Shown in pieces: positions 16,297 to 24,789 of a stretch of 64,000 nucleotides of DNA. The stretch spans positions 1 to 64,000 of the forward strand of contig JAJEIE010000038.1 in assembly GCA_022827625.1 (NCBI GenBank), in the 5' to 3' direction. The notes under the pieces were generated by a model. That model had not been told where the DNA came from. It did not search any database and worked only from the letters and a program-made list of their open reading frames with translations. How positions within the stretch are numbered: the stretch's first letter is position 1; every line of letters begins with the position of its first letter. The DNA is from Candidatus Poribacteria bacterium (GTDB lineage: Bacteria; Poribacteria; WGA-4E; WGA-3G). The position numbers and the translations under genes were made by a program.

Positions 16297-17310
16297 GTGG
16301 AATATAGAAGACTGGGGAAAAGTGGACTCAAGGTATCTGAAATCTGTTTAGGTACGATGACCTTCGGTCACGGTGCCGATGAAGCGGAGTCAACCCGCAT
16401 GACCCATCTTGCTTGCGATGCGGGTGTGAACTTTTTTGATACCGCCAATTCCTATGCGGATGGTGAGTCTGAAGTTCTGCTGGGTAAAGCACTTAAAGGG
16501 AGACGACGGGGTGCGGTTGTCGCAACCAAGTTTAGCAATCCGATGGGTACCGGTCCTAACGACTCTGGCATGTCCCGCGTCCACATCATGCAGGCGATCG
16601 ATGACAGTCTGAAACGCCTACAGATGGATTATGTAGATATTTACTATATTCACCACGTTGATATTCAAACCCCTTTAGAGGAAATGCTTCAGGCACTCGA
16701 CGATCTCGTTCGCCAAGGGAAAGTCCGCTACACAGCGTGCAGCAACTACCAAGCGTGGCGACTCTCTGAAGCGTTATGGCTTAGCGATACGCACGGATGG
16801 ACACGGTTTTCTTGTTATCAACCGCAATATAGCCTCGTTGTGCGGGATATAGAGCAGGAGCTGGTCCCGCTTTGCGAACTTAAAGGATTAGGGGTCGTTG
16901 TATGGAGTCCGTTAGCGGGTGGATTTCTCTCTGGTAAATATAAACCGGGGGAACGGACACAAGGTGGTACGCGATCCGAAGAGGGCTGGGCATACCCGGA
17001 ACGCTACTTTGCAGATAACGCCGATGAGACGTTGCAGACCCTCTTCGACGTTTCTGACGAACTTGGACGCAGTCCCGCCCAAGTCGCGCTCCGGTGGGTG
17101 CTTGAACAACGCGCAATGACTTCTGTGATTGTCGGTGCCAGGCATACGGGGCATTTGCGTGATAACCTCGGTGCAGCGGGATGGTGTCTTGAAGGTGAGG
17201 CACTCCAAAAACTCAACGCAGTTTCACACCTGCCAGATCGGTACCCGGAAGCGATGGAAAAGAATATGCACGAACGACGGGATAGTGCCGTTGATATGCC
17301 GAGTTTGTAG
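16297..17310 (+). CDS. Aldo/keto reductase
   Basis: A 337-residue TIM-barrel NADPH-dependent reductase. The catalytic tetrad is present: Asp48 and Tyr53 (FDTANSYADG), Lys78 (ATKF) and His119 (YYIHH). The late motif GARHTGHLRDNLGA binds the cofactor phosphate, as in the YhdN/Tas-type subfamily. It reduces aldehydes or ketones; substrate unknown. It starts with GTG after CTGGAGG and lies 21 bases behind the OLD-type gene, so they may be co-transcribed. Confidence 0.93.
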   Translation: MEYRRLGKSGLKVSEICLGTMTFGHGADEAESTRMTHLACDAGVNFFDTANSYADGESEVLLGKALKGRRRGAVVATKFSNPMGTGPNDSGMSRVHIMQAIDDSLKRLQMDYVDIYYIHHVDIQTPLEEMLQALDDLVRQGKVRYTACSNYQAWRLSEALWLSDTHGWTRFSCYQPQYSLVVRDIEQELVPLCELKGLGVVVWSPLAGGFLSGKYKPGERTQGGTRSEEGWAYPERYFADNADETLQTLFDVSDELGRSPAQVALRWVLEQRAMTSVIVGARHTGHLRDNLGAAGWCLEGEALQKLNAVSHLPDRYPEAMEKNMHERRDSAVDMPSL

Positions 17311-17454
17311 ACCTGTCCCTCAAAAAAGCGAACCTTTCTCTTTTAGATTTGACTAAATTAGCAAGATGGCACGTATACCAGCCAAATAATCTTCGGAGCG
17401 GAAGAAAAGGAAAATATAATTTAGCGTCTTACTATTATAAAGGGAGTAGCTATA

Positions 17455-19533
17455 ATGGGAAAATGGAAACTTATTGCGATTGTTGGTGCAGCGGTGCTGG
17501 TTGTCGCAGTCGCGGTTGTCGTAGGACGCATGGTATTTGCCACCAAAGACGAAGCCGCCGGTACTGACGCGTCAGCAATCAAAACAGCAATGGTTGAACG
17601 CGGTGATATCGCAGTCACGATTGACGCAACAGGTACTATTAAACCGTTGAATATTGTTAAGGTTAGCTCGAAAGCGAGTGGAAAGATTTTAAAACTCAAT
17701 GTTGATGCCGGTGATTATGTGGAAAAGGACGACATCATTGCGGTCATTGAAACGACCTACGTTCAAATTAGTCTGGAGCAGGCACAAGCGGATCTGAGAT
17801 CCGCCCAAGCGCGCTTGCAACAGGCAGAAATCGACCTCCAACTCCAGAAAGAACAATCGGCAATCCAGATTCGTCAGGCACAAGAATCCCTGGTTGAAGC
17901 CAAACAACGCCTTGTTCAACTACAAGAAGAGATCCGCCTTGAGAAGATAGCAAATGCGCGCGGTGTCATGGATGCGGAAAACAGCCTTAATATCGCCAAG
18001 ATTCGGTATAAATTGCTCACCTCCGATGAGGTGCGGGATGAAAATAGAAGACGCGCCCAAGCCTCCTTAGAACAGGAAAAGGCAAACTTAGACTTGGTGA
18101 CTGCGGAGCATGAAAGGAACAAGACGCTTTATGAGAAAGAACTCATCTCCCAAGCTGCGTTAGAATCTTCAGAGGCACAACTGAAATCGGCACAGGCGCG
18201 GCACCGTTCTGCTGAAGAAAACCTGAAATTGGTAGAGGAGCCCGCCACTGAAGCCGAACTTGAATTGGGGCAAGCCGATATTAGAAAGGCGGAATTCAAT
18301 CTTGAAATCGCTGAAGAACGCGTCGAAGCGGAAGCCACGCGAGATATGGATATTGAACTTCAGCAGCAACGGATTGTACAGAGTGAAGAAGCTTTGAAAC
18401 TCGCAGAAGCGAATCGAAAACAGATTGAACGTAAGGAACGCGACTTGGAGACTGCACGCTCCTCTGTCACACGGAGTGAAACGCAGCTGGAACTTCGTCA
18501 AATCGAATATGACGATACCGTTATCAAAGCACCCATTTCTGGAACGATTCTTGAGAAATTGGTTGAAGAGGGACAGGTCATCACCTCACGTCTCTCCTCA
18601 CTCGCCTCAGAAGAGGGGCAAACGCTTGTCACGATGGCAGATCTTGACACGGTTTATGTCGTAACGGAGGTTGATGAAACCGACATCGGTAAGGTAGAGA
18701 TCGGGCAACCTGTGACAATTACCGTCGAAGCCTACCCCGACACACCGTTTCAGGGGGAAGTCTTGAAGATTGCGCCGCAAGGCCAAGCGATTCAGAACGT
18801 GACGACGTTTGAAGTGACCTCCGAGTTGAAAAACGTGGAAGCGACAAGCACACGGCAAGGCATAGGCAGGGGTGCTGGTAGATGGCAAGGACAAGGTGGG
18901 GGTGCCCGTCCAGACTTCGCAAATATGACTGAGGAAGAGCGTGAACGTTTTCGTGCGATGCGCCAACAACGTCAGGCAGAGGGTGGTACTGGTGAAGGAG
19001 CAAGACCGGACTCGCAAGAAACACCGACGCAAGCGGCCGCGACAGAGAATGAACCCGTTGCTCAAGCGGAAGAAGAAACCGATGGAGACGATTGGGGTGG
19101 ACTTTTCGGCGGCTTTTTTGCGGAAGCACCGGCTGAAGAGGCACCGACGCAACCCGAACCCGCAGCGGAAACTGAAGATGCCAAGATACCCTTCCTTAAG
19201 CCGGGTATGAATGCCACCGTCCAGATCTCGGCTGTAAATAAAATGGGGATTCTCACGCTACCCACGGAAGCAGTCCTCGATATGCGAGGCAGAAAAATGG
19301 TTAGGATTATCGGGGCAGACGGACAACCCGGTCGACCGCAGCCGGTCGTGACGGGTGTGAACAGTTTTGATAAGATTGAAATTGTCTCTGGACTTGCTGA
19401 AGGCGATACCGTTGTAATCGGGGGTGCGGGACCTGGCGGTGGCGGTGGTGAAGACTGGCGGCGACGCATGATGCAGAATCCGGCTTCCACAATGCGCCGA
19501 ATGGGTGGCGGCGGTGGCCGCGGAGGACGATAG
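17455..19533 (+). CDS. MacA/HlyD-type periplasmic adaptor with large low-complexity insert
   Basis: A 692-residue membrane fusion protein. TM anchor at residues 5-28, then the split lipoyl/barrel-sandwich domain (KASGKILKLNVDAGDYVEK) and a very long coiled-coil hairpin (about residues 100-345). The second lipoyl half, DDTVIKAPISGTILEKLVEEG, follows, then a beta-barrel. Between barrel strands (about residues 462-580) lies a Gly/Gln/Glu-rich insert absent from typical MacA (about 370 residues). The C-terminus is Gly/Arg-rich. It links an inner-membrane ABC exporter to a TolC channel. The MacB-like permease gene follows after about 110 bases. A TATAAT at 17415-17420 may be its −10 box. Confidence 0.9.
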   Translation: MGKWKLIAIVGAAVLVVAVAVVVGRMVFATKDEAAGTDASAIKTAMVERGDIAVTIDATGTIKPLNIVKVSSKASGKILKLNVDAGDYVEKDDIIAVIETTYVQISLEQAQADLRSAQARLQQAEIDLQLQKEQSAIQIRQAQESLVEAKQRLVQLQEEIRLEKIANARGVMDAENSLNIAKIRYKLLTSDEVRDENRRRAQASLEQEKANLDLVTAEHERNKTLYEKELISQAALESSEAQLKSAQARHRSAEENLKLVEEPATEAELELGQADIRKAEFNLEIAEERVEAEATRDMDIELQQQRIVQSEEALKLAEANRKQIERKERDLETARSSVTRSETQLELRQIEYDDTVIKAPISGTILEKLVEEGQVITSRLSSLASEEGQTLVTMADLDTVYVVTEVDETDIGKVEIGQPVTITVEAYPDTPFQGEVLKIAPQGQAIQNVTTFEVTSELKNVEATSTRQGIGRGAGRWQGQGGGARPDFANMTEEERERFRAMRQQRQAEGGTGEGARPDSQETPTQAAATENEPVAQAEEETDGDDWGGLFGGFFAEAPAEEAPTQPEPAAETEDAKIPFLKPGMNATVQISAVNKMGILTLPTEAVLDMRGRKMVRIIGADGQPGRPQPVVTGVNSFDKIEIVSGLAEGDTVVIGGAGPGGGGGEDWRRRMMQNPASTMRRMGGGGGRGGR

Positions 19534-19591
19534 GTTTATCAATCGGCTTGCTGGTGTAGTTAGTGAAGTAAAAACACATTTGGCAAGGTCC

Positions 19592-19612
19592 GGTGCGGTT
19601 GCAAACCGTACC
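19592..19612. repeat. Hairpin between adaptor and permease genes
   Basis: GGTGCGGTT (19592-19600) and AACCGTACC (19604-19612) form a 9-bp stem with one G-U pair. The left arm is identical to that of the hairpin at 21625-21649, so both belong to one dispersed family. It could attenuate transcription between the two genes. Confidence 0.55.
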
Positions 19613-19643
19613 TACCGCGGTCAGAGGCATAGGAGGAAATACT

Positions 19644-20855
19644 ATGAGTATATTAGAGAGTCTTACAAACGCATTAAGTGCCTTGTTGGCTAACAAACTT
19701 CGGTCTATGTTAACGATGTTGGGGGTCATCATCGGTGTCGGTGCGATTATAACGACGACTTCCATTGGAGAAGGTGCGAAAGCCGATATTACAGAACGGA
19801 TTCAGACATTGGGTGCGAACATCCTCGCTGTCCGACCTGGGCAGAGCATGTTTCGTGGACGTGGGTCTGCGGATGCACGTAAAAGCCTGACTGTCAAAGA
19901 CATGGAAGCATTAGAGGCACGCGGACAGACGTTTAGTTATGTCACCCCTGAAGTTAGCAGCCGCGCACAAGTGAAATATTTGAGTAGAAACACAAATACG
20001 ACCATCGTTGGCACCTCGCCAGCGTATCTCGTCACAGCAAATTTTACGGTTGAAAACGGACGCTTTTTTTCAGATAGTGAGATCCGATACCGTGAACGTG
20101 TCTGTGTGCTTGGCAAAACCGTTGTTGATAACCTCTTTGAAACTGTGGACCCCGTTGGTAAAACTGTGAAAATTAAGAATGTCAGTTTCCACGTCGTCGG
20201 AGTCATGAAGGAAAAAGGGGCAAGCGGATGGCGGAACCCAGATGACCAGATTTTCATTCCTTATACGACCGCTATGAAACGGGTTTTCGGAGAGGAGTAT
20301 CTATCAAGTATTAGTATACAAGCCAACAGTGATAAACTTATCGAAGCAGCAGAAACTGAGGTAACAGAGCTCCTCCGAAAACAGCATGAGATTCCAATAA
20401 ACAAAGAACTTGACTTCCATATACGCAACCAAGCGGAATTCATGGAAACGCTTGAAGAATCGAGTCAGTCGTTTACAAATATGATTTTGGGTATCGCTGT
20501 TGTTTCGCTTGTTGTCGGGGGTATCGGTATTATGAATATCATGCTCGTCTCAGTGACGGAACGGACGAAAGAGATTGGGCTTCGGAAAGCCGTCGGTGCA
20601 CAGCGTTCAGACATCCTTGTTCAATTCCTCGTCGAATCTACGACGCTTGCCCTTGTCGGTGGGATCGTCGGGATCGGTGTAGGAATAGCCGGTGCAGAAA
20701 TGGTGCCTTCGCTTTGGGGATGGAAAACGGTGATCCCGGTGATGTATGCAATTGTCTCTTTTATCGTCAGTGCGTTGGTAGGCATCTTTTTCGGGGCATA
20801 TCCGGCGTGGAAAGCGTCGAAACTCCATCCGATTGATGCGCTTAGACATGAATAG
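19644..20855 (+). CDS. MacB-like ABC transporter permease (FtsX fold)
   Basis: A 403-residue permease with the MacB/LolC plan: N-terminal TM (ANKLRSMLTMLGVIIGVGAI), a periplasmic domain (about residues 45-270), then three C-terminal helices with the conserved loop ERTKEIGLRKAVGAQRSDIL. It lacks the fused ATPase of E. coli MacB. The adaptor gene is upstream; the matching stand-alone ATPase may be the one at 30997. Such exporters move peptides, lipids or macrolides. The start at 19644 is set by AGGAGG; the in-frame start 17 codons earlier has no ribosome site. Confidence 0.92.
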   Translation: MSILESLTNALSALLANKLRSMLTMLGVIIGVGAIITTTSIGEGAKADITERIQTLGANILAVRPGQSMFRGRGSADARKSLTVKDMEALEARGQTFSYVTPEVSSRAQVKYLSRNTNTTIVGTSPAYLVTANFTVENGRFFSDSEIRYRERVCVLGKTVVDNLFETVDPVGKTVKIKNVSFHVVGVMKEKGASGWRNPDDQIFIPYTTAMKRVFGEEYLSSISIQANSDKLIEAAETEVTELLRKQHEIPINKELDFHIRNQAEFMETLEESSQSFTNMILGIAVVSLVVGGIGIMNIMLVSVTERTKEIGLRKAVGAQRSDILVQFLVESTTLALVGGIVGIGVGIAGAEMVPSLWGWKTVIPVMYAIVSFIVSALVGIFFGAYPAWKASKLHPIDALRHE

Positions 20856-20899
20856 CGGTCAACGGTTTAATCAAACTCACGTACTAAGAAGGAATCACT

Positions 20900-21616
20900 A
20901 TGGAACAAATAGCAGTTATCGCGGGTGTGGGCCCCGGTTTAGGGGCTGCCCTCGCCCGTAAATTCGTAAAGGAAGGGTGCGACGTAGCCCTCCTGTCACG
21001 CTCATCCCCGTACATTAAAAATCTCTCCACACGGTTGGCAGAATCCGGTCGGAAAGCCATACCGATCCCAACAGATATTGCAGACCCTGAACAGGTTGCG
21101 GAAAGTTTTGCCCGGATTCGAGAAGAGCTCGGCGATCCGGATATCCTTGTGAACCACGCAGCAAACGCCGCTTGGGGAAGTTTCGCGGACCTCACACCTG
21201 AAGCGTTTGAAGGTGCATGGCGCGTCTGCACGCTCGGCGGCTTTCTCTGTTCAAAGCAGGTTGTACCGGGGATGCTACGGAAAGGTGGCGGGAATATTCT
21301 ATTTACCGGCGCAACGTCTGCCGTCCGTGGTAGAGCGGGGGCATTGGCGTTCAGCAGTGCAAAGTTCGCCACACGCGGTTTAGCCTCGGCACTTGCCCGT
21401 GAAGTCGGTCCGCACGGCATTCATGTCTCGCATATTATTGTTGATGGTGTTATTGACACACCAGGGGTACGGCAACGTTTTAAACTCCGAGAAAACGAAC
21501 CGCTGCTTGAACCGGATGCGATTGCGGATACCTATTGGGCTTTGATACAGCAGGAACGGAGTTCATGGACTTTTGAGGTGGATGTCCGTCCGTATAACGA
21601 GGAATTTTTCACATAA
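20900..21616 (+). CDS. SDR family oxidoreductase with Phe in place of the catalytic Tyr
   Basis: A 238-residue classical-length short-chain dehydrogenase/reductase. The cofactor motif reads AGVGPGLG rather than TGxxxGIG, and NHAANAAWG replaces the usual NNAG region. The active-site Ser is in TGATSAVRG, but the YxxxK motif reads FSSAK, so the general-acid Tyr is Phe while the Lys is kept. It may therefore be inactive, use another residue or bind without catalysis; I believe a subgroup of SDRs shares this substitution. A perfect hairpin follows the stop. Ribosome site AAGGAA. Confidence 0.85.
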   Translation: MEQIAVIAGVGPGLGAALARKFVKEGCDVALLSRSSPYIKNLSTRLAESGRKAIPIPTDIADPEQVAESFARIREELGDPDILVNHAANAAWGSFADLTPEAFEGAWRVCTLGGFLCSKQVVPGMLRKGGGNILFTGATSAVRGRAGALAFSSAKFATRGLASALAREVGPHGIHVSHIIVDGVIDTPGVRQRFKLRENEPLLEPDAIADTYWALIQQERSSWTFEVDVRPYNEEFFT

Positions 21617-21624
21617 AAGGAAGA

Positions 21625-21649
21625 TCGGTGCGGTTTGTAACCGCACCGA
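21625..21649. terminator. Bidirectional hairpin between convergent genes
   Basis: TCGGTGCGGTT (21625-21635) and AACCGCACCGA (21639-21649) form a perfect 11-bp stem with a 3-base loop between the SDR and PhyH-HEAT genes. No T-run is present. Shares its core with the hairpin at 19592-19612. Confidence 0.55.
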
Positions 21650-21673
21650 CCCGGACTGGGAACACTGGGTCAC

Positions 21674-23047
21674 CTAAAACGTGCTTTCTTTTGAGGTTAA
21701 GGGACACCAGCGCGTGGTTTCAAGGTGGTGGAGTAGAATTGCCTTCGCTGCGGGTGTTCCGATACGATAAAGCGCGTGCACGGCATCTCCACGCACGTAA
21801 CGATTCTCATCGAAGAGGACATTCTGCAACCCTTCAACCGCTCCGGGTGCGTCTTTCCCGATTCGCGCCAAGGCGAAAACTGAATTCCGACGAACGCCTG
21901 GGTTTTCATCTTCCAGTGCTTTCACAATCGCAGGAACGGCGATGGTACTCGTCTGGCTTGTTGTGCCCAATGCCTCGATTGTCCGAGCACGGACATTACC
22001 TGAAGGGTCTTTAAGTGTTTCGATGAGTGCTGGCACCGCCGGTTCCGCTTTGGTCCCCAAATCACCGAGTGCCTCCGCTGCGTTACTACGAACGTATTCA
22101 CAAGAATCTTTCAATGCCTCACGCAAGCGTTCAACTGCCGGAGTTCCGACTGCGTTGAGGGCATAACAAGCGTTTCGGCGCGTCATCTCCGATTCATCTT
22201 GTAAACACTGCACCAACGCAGGCACCGCCGCCTCGCCAAACCCAGGTAATTCATAAGCAGCCCGTAATCCTACCGATTCTGATGTACCGTTGAGCGCACT
22301 GATTAAACCAGAGAGTGATTCACCATTCGATGTCCCGTGCGTGTCGTTATCTTCTATTCCGCGATGCCAGTCCCAAAGGTGTCGGAACATTTCCTGATGC
22401 TCGGTTGGTCCCACGTGTGTGCCGTTTGCCCACTCTGTTTCTTTGTTTGCCCAGGTGGGTTCTTGAGGTTCCGACATCCGGGTATAGAGAAATTTCATCA
22501 TGTAGCGTCTCTTTTCGCTACCGTTAGGCATGGCACGATGCCAGAGGTCGTAGTTTGCGAAGGCGACTGTTCCGGCTTTGCCAACGATAGGCTGTTCGGA
22601 TGAGATTTCCGCGCCTTCACGGGTGCTATAGTAGTGACTCATCGGCACGACACCCGTCGGACCGAGTTCTAAGGGGGTATCTTGCGGATAATAAAAGACG
22701 AGTAACCTACGTGTATGATGCGACCAACGTTTTCCACCATCTTGGTGCAGCCCTTGCCCCTTGCTACCGGGTGGATTATAGTGGGGATGGCGATGCGGTT
22801 GCATGTAGTAATCCGCGCCCAGTAGGCTTGTCAAGGCACCTTTAACGTTTGGGTCGTCAAGCACTTTCTGAATTTCAGGTATCCGCGGCACAAGATTATT
22901 ACCGGGATTGCCTTCTTTATCGAAGACGGTCATCGTTTTCTCATAGATTGCATCGTGAAACTGTGCGGGCAGATCGGTTGTAACGGTGACGTAACCGTTC
23001 ACGATAAAATGCCGCATTTGCGCATCTGTTAAAAGGTGTTCTGCCAT
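21674..23047 (-). CDS. PhyH-family dioxygenase fused to HEAT repeats
   Basis: A 457-residue two-part protein. Residues 1 to about 240 are a phytanoyl-CoA dioxygenase-like Fe(II)/2-oxoglutarate oxygenase: iron ligands in GLHQDGG (HxD, near residue 100), a distal His in YDLWHRAMPNGSEKRR with the following Arg for 2-oxoglutarate. Residues of about 250-440 are five to six HEAT/PBS-lyase-type repeats, recognisable by recurring units such as RSNAAEALGDLG and RRNSVFALARIG. HEAT repeats bind proteins, so the oxygenase may act on a protein or in a complex. Start supported by GGAGGGATC. Single gene on the minus strand. Confidence 0.88.
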   Translation of the reverse strand: MAEHLLTDAQMRHFIVNGYVTVTTDLPAQFHDAIYEKTMTVFDKEGNPGNNLVPRIPEIQKVLDDPNVKGALTSLLGADYYMQPHRHPHYNPPGSKGQGLHQDGGKRWSHHTRRLLVFYYPQDTPLELGPTGVVPMSHYYSTREGAEISSEQPIVGKAGTVAFANYDLWHRAMPNGSEKRRYMMKFLYTRMSEPQEPTWANKETEWANGTHVGPTEHQEMFRHLWDWHRGIEDNDTHGTSNGESLSGLISALNGTSESVGLRAAYELPGFGEAAVPALVQCLQDESEMTRRNACYALNAVGTPAVERLREALKDSCEYVRSNAAEALGDLGTKAEPAVPALIETLKDPSGNVRARTIEALGTTSQTSTIAVPAIVKALEDENPGVRRNSVFALARIGKDAPGAVEGLQNVLFDENRYVRGDAVHALYRIGTPAAKAILLHHLETTRWCPLTSKESTF

Positions 23048-23098
23048 TTCTTGATCCCTCCTCTTTTTTGAGACTTGCTATAATTTCATCGCATTATT

Positions 23099-23428
23099 TC
23101 ATTGGGGTCTATTCTCAAGCAACTCTATTGAAAACTTAAAACCGAGCCCATGTAGAATCGCACCGATTGTGTTGAATTGCAGCGTCCCATTTTCTGATAA
23201 CACTTTGTAAAGACTCTGATGACTCAGTTGGACACGCGCTGCTAACTTTGATAAACCACCTTGGGCGTTTGCGACATCTTTGACTGCAAGCAAAAATGCT
23301 TCAATGTTACCATCCTCCTCATACTCCTCAAGTGCCACGGCAAGATACTCCTTTGCATACGCCGAATCTTCCAATCTTGCCTTGAGACTCTCTTCGTAGT
23401 TCCTGCATTCCCTCATCTGTATATCCAT
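23099..23428 (-). CDS. HigA-like HTH antitoxin-type protein without visible toxin
   Basis: A 109-residue protein of the type annotated as addiction-module antidote. The C-terminal half contains an HTH (GGLSKLAARVQLSHQSLYKVLSENG) followed by FNTIGAILHGLGFKFSIE. The RelE/HigB-like toxin usually found next to this family is absent on either side. The start is placed at 23428 because a consensus promoter (23435-23463) ends six bases before that ATG, so the mRNA would be leaderless; an internal ATG four codons later is also possible. Longer in-frame starts lie inside the promoter. Confidence 0.8.
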   Translation of the reverse strand: MDIQMRECRNYEESLKARLEDSAYAKEYLAVALEEYEEDGNIEAFLLAVKDVANAQGGLSKLAARVQLSHQSLYKVLSENGTLQFNTIGAILHGLGFKFSIELLENRPQ

Positions 23429-23434
23429 GAAACA

Positions 23435-23463
23435 ATTATACACCAGAAACGAAAAGTTTTCAA
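23435..23463 (-). promoter_or_regulatory. Promoter of the HTH antitoxin-like gene (leaderless)
   Basis: On the minus strand TTGAAA (23463-23458), a 17-base spacer and a perfect TATAAT (23440-23435). The ATG at 23428 starts after only six bases, at the expected +1 position. Confidence 0.75.
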
Positions 23464-23569
23464 GAAAGAGACCCATCTAAAGAAATTTTCTCACCAAATC
23501 CAGAATTGTGGTAGAATAGTTAAAATTAAAGCAAATCTTAACACAGGATACGAACTTGGAGGTTTTAGG

Positions 23570-24775
23570 ATGGGACTGAGTTTTGAAAAATCATTGGCCT
23601 GGCAGCAGCGCGCCAGAGCTGCGCTGGTCGGTGGTGGGCAACCGCATAAGCAGAGCCAACCGCCGAGACCGGTTATGATTGCGGGCGCGAAAGGTGCACA
23701 TTTTTGGGATGCCGACGGGAACGACTACATCGATTATCTGATGGGATACGGACCGATGATCCTTGGACACGCCTATCCTACCGTGATTGAGACGGTTAGA
23801 AAATATCTCGTTGAACGCGGTAACGTTTACAATTTCGGACATACGCTTGAGGTGGAACTTGCCGAAAAATTGGTTGAGATTATCCCATCGGCTGACAAGG
23901 TTGGCTATTTTGTTGGCGGTTCAGATGCCACGACGGGTGCGATTAAGTTCGCACGGGCATATACGGGTAGAGAAAAGATAATTCGTTCAGGTTATCACGG
24001 ATGGCACGATTGGTGTAGCCACGCCCGCGGACACCTGCCGAGCGCTGCTGCCTCTACACTCAGTGTTGATTTCAATGATCTTGAAGGACTCGCTGACCTC
24101 TTTAAAGCGCATCCTGACGAGATCGCGTGTCTGATTATGGAACCCTCTGGGCACGACCTTCCGAAAGATAACTTCCTTGAAGAGGCAAAGAAGTTGGTGA
24201 ATGCTAACGGCGCGTTAATGATTTTCGATGAAGTCAAAACGGGATTCCGCTACGCTTTGGGCGGTGCACAGGAATACTTCGGGGTCACCCCTGACATGTC
24301 GGTTTTCGGAAAAGCACTCGCTAACGGTTTTGCGACTGCTGTCGTTGTGGGTAAAAAAGAGATTATGGACGAAGTCGGCGATGTCTGGGTAGCCGCGACC
24401 TTCCACGGAGAGGTCTCCCTTGTTGCCGCTGCAATGGCTACGATCGCAGAACTTGAGGCAAAAGACGGTGTGGCATTCATGTGGAAACAGGGACAGAAAC
24501 TCCTCGATGGCTACAAGGAGATGGTAGCACGACTTGGTATTGAGAACGCCCAGATTGGTGGTATCGGTCCGATGCCATACTTCGGATTGAACACCGATAG
24601 CAGCGATGAACGCCAACAACGTTTCCATAAAACCTTCTATGAAGCGACCTTAGACGGCGGTTTGTACCTACCGGAAGGACACATCTGGTTTATGTCAATG
24701 TCGCATACCGATGAAGACATTGCGAAGACGCTTACGGTTTCTGAAGATGCCCTTAAACGCGCCAAAACCGCATAG
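23570..24775 (+). CDS. Glutamate-1-semialdehyde aminomutase-like class III aminotransferase
   Basis: A 401-residue class III PLP aminotransferase close to HemL. Seen are GGSDATTGAIKFARAYTGR (phosphate-binding region), GYHGWHDW (residues 141-148), Asp220 in MIFDEVKTGFR and the PLP lysine Lys248 in FGKALANGF. Similarity to HemL suggests a 2,1-aminomutase or a related transaminase; a true HemL is usually about 430 residues and its gene sits with other heme genes, which are absent here. Start at 23570 fixed by TTGGAGG; the longer frame upstream has no ribosome site. Two bases-tight coupling to the next PhyH gene (14-base gap) indicates an operon. Confidence 0.85.
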   Translation: MGLSFEKSLAWQQRARAALVGGGQPHKQSQPPRPVMIAGAKGAHFWDADGNDYIDYLMGYGPMILGHAYPTVIETVRKYLVERGNVYNFGHTLEVELAEKLVEIIPSADKVGYFVGGSDATTGAIKFARAYTGREKIIRSGYHGWHDWCSHARGHLPSAAASTLSVDFNDLEGLADLFKAHPDEIACLIMEPSGHDLPKDNFLEEAKKLVNANGALMIFDEVKTGFRYALGGAQEYFGVTPDMSVFGKALANGFATAVVVGKKEIMDEVGDVWVAATFHGEVSLVAAAMATIAELEAKDGVAFMWKQGQKLLDGYKEMVARLGIENAQIGGIGPMPYFGLNTDSSDERQQRFHKTFYEATLDGGLYLPEGHIWFMSMSHTDEDIAKTLTVSEDALKRAKTA

Positions 24776-24789
24776 GATAGGTAAAAAAA

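Noticed and set aside
18607-19765. Minus-strand frames across the adaptor insert
   Set aside because: They arise from the low-complexity codons of the adaptor and have no start signals.
23261-23569. 103-codon extension of the aminotransferase
   Set aside because: It overlaps the divergent HTH gene and its promoter; the ATG at 23570 has TTGGAGG and matches the family start.
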